Shown in pieces: positions 63,729 through 64,000 of a stretch of 64,000 bases of DNA. Below the pieces are notes generated by a model that was given only the letters and a program-made list of their open reading frames with translations, had not been told where the DNA came from and ran no database searches. The stretch is from Paenibacillaceae bacterium GAS479 (lineage in GTDB: Bacteria > Bacillota > Bacilli > Paenibacillales > Paenibacillaceae): positions 2,869,501-2,933,500 of the forward strand of contig LT629764.1 in NCBI GenBank assembly GCA_900105225.1, given 5' to 3'. The translations under genes and the position numbers were made by a program. How positions within the stretch are numbered: the stretch's first letter is position 1; the number at the start of each line of letters is the position of its first letter.

Positions 63729-64000
63729 ATGAACGACAACTTGAATACCTCCCGCAAAGGGGCTTCGAAAAGGAAACACCGGGGCTTGCTTATAACAAGC
63801 GGGATAATTGCGATGCTTGTAGTGGCAGGCTGTACAGACAGCGCAGGTGGAGAGCAGAAGCAAACCTCCCCCGGGCCAACCGCGACCGCTGGATCGGCGC
63901 AGCAGGAGAAGGGGACGGATGATCCCGGCGCTAAAAAAGCCGAAGATGTCTTGAAGCAGGGCATCGAGGCGGTTAAAGGGGCGGAAAGCCTGCAATTTGC
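63729..64000 (+). CDS. Lipoprotein, N-terminal part (partial at right edge)
   Basis: 90 residues are visible and the frame is still open at the window end. Basic N-terminus, hydrophobic helix GLLITSGIIAMLVVAG, then a lipobox VAGC with Cys at residue 35, followed by a Gly/Ser/Gln/Pro-rich spacer and a helix beginning KAEDVLKQGIEAVKGAESLQF. GAAAGGAGAG precedes the ATG. The start of the C-terminal domain is reminiscent of surface lipoproteins with LolA/LppX-like folds, but this cannot be confirmed here. Confidence 0.75.
   Translation, partial: MNDNLNTSRKGASKRKHRGLLITSGIIAMLVVAGCTDSAGGEQKQTSPGPTATAGSAQQEKGTDDPGAKKAEDVLKQGIEAVKGAESLQF

Overview
The window looks like chromosome from a Gram-positive, spore-former-type Firmicute of the Paenibacillaceae, most likely Paenibacillus. 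The evidence is the combination of SLH-domain surface proteins, several secreted proteins with a copper-amine-oxidase N-terminal-like domain, a phosphotransferase (PTS) operon with a PRD antiterminator, B. subtilis-like housekeeping genes (rpiA, bioB, ohrR, cardiolipin synthase), strong AGGAGG-type ribosome sites and moderate GC. No rRNA, tRNA or CRISPR array was recognised.

Region 1 (1-4.7 kb) is a sugar PTS operon: the end of a PRD antiterminator, a stand-alone IIA, a IICB permease closest to the GlcNAc branch, HPr and Enzyme I. Region 2 (4.7-19 kb) is mostly housekeeping and stress genes. It holds a second MurG-like glycosyltransferase with rpiA, a tandem pair of unknown membrane-anchored proteins, cardiolipin synthase, a DJ-1/PfpI protein and CcdC. 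It also holds bioB behind a BirA-like operator, an overlapping ohrR-glutathione peroxidase pair, and glnS.

Region 3 (19.2-44.7 kb) is the centre of the window and reads as one surface-glycan locus, probably for S-layer protein glycosylation. It contains an SLH surface protein, an O-antigen-ligase-type membrane protein with a TPR tail, an ABC glycan exporter (Wzm/Wzt), a methyltransferase with coiled coil, glycosyltransferases, rmlACBD for dTDP-L-rhamnose, galU, a polyprenyl-phosphate sugar-1-phosphate transferase and two more GT2 enzymes. The middle part (about 23.7-35.9 kb) is much more AT-rich than its flanks, which suggests transfer. It is bordered by a decayed IS5-family element and an IS605-type TnpB element with a candidate omega RNA. 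A striking tandem repeat, 28 perfect copies of a heptamer inside degenerate ~55-bp units, lies just before the sugar-phosphate transferase gene.

Region 4 (44.7-54.9 kb) has a kinase-like protein, a DsbA-family protein, a secreted beta-helix protein with two ricin-type lectin domains, an aldo/keto reductase, an Rrf2 regulator with a promoter-embedded palindrome next to thioredoxin, an amidohydrolase controlled by a purine riboswitch, and a secreted GDSL esterase. Region 5 (55-64 kb) is dominated by a 2498-residue SLH-anchored RHS-repeat protein with an unrecognised C-terminal tip, followed by a YHYH-domain protein, a 48-residue lysine-tailed ORF and the start of a lipoprotein.

Three otherwise conserved enzymes (Enzyme I, the MurG paralogue and a GT2 enzyme) each carry an Ala/Gly-rich low-complexity insertion. 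This is a recurrent oddity of the genome.
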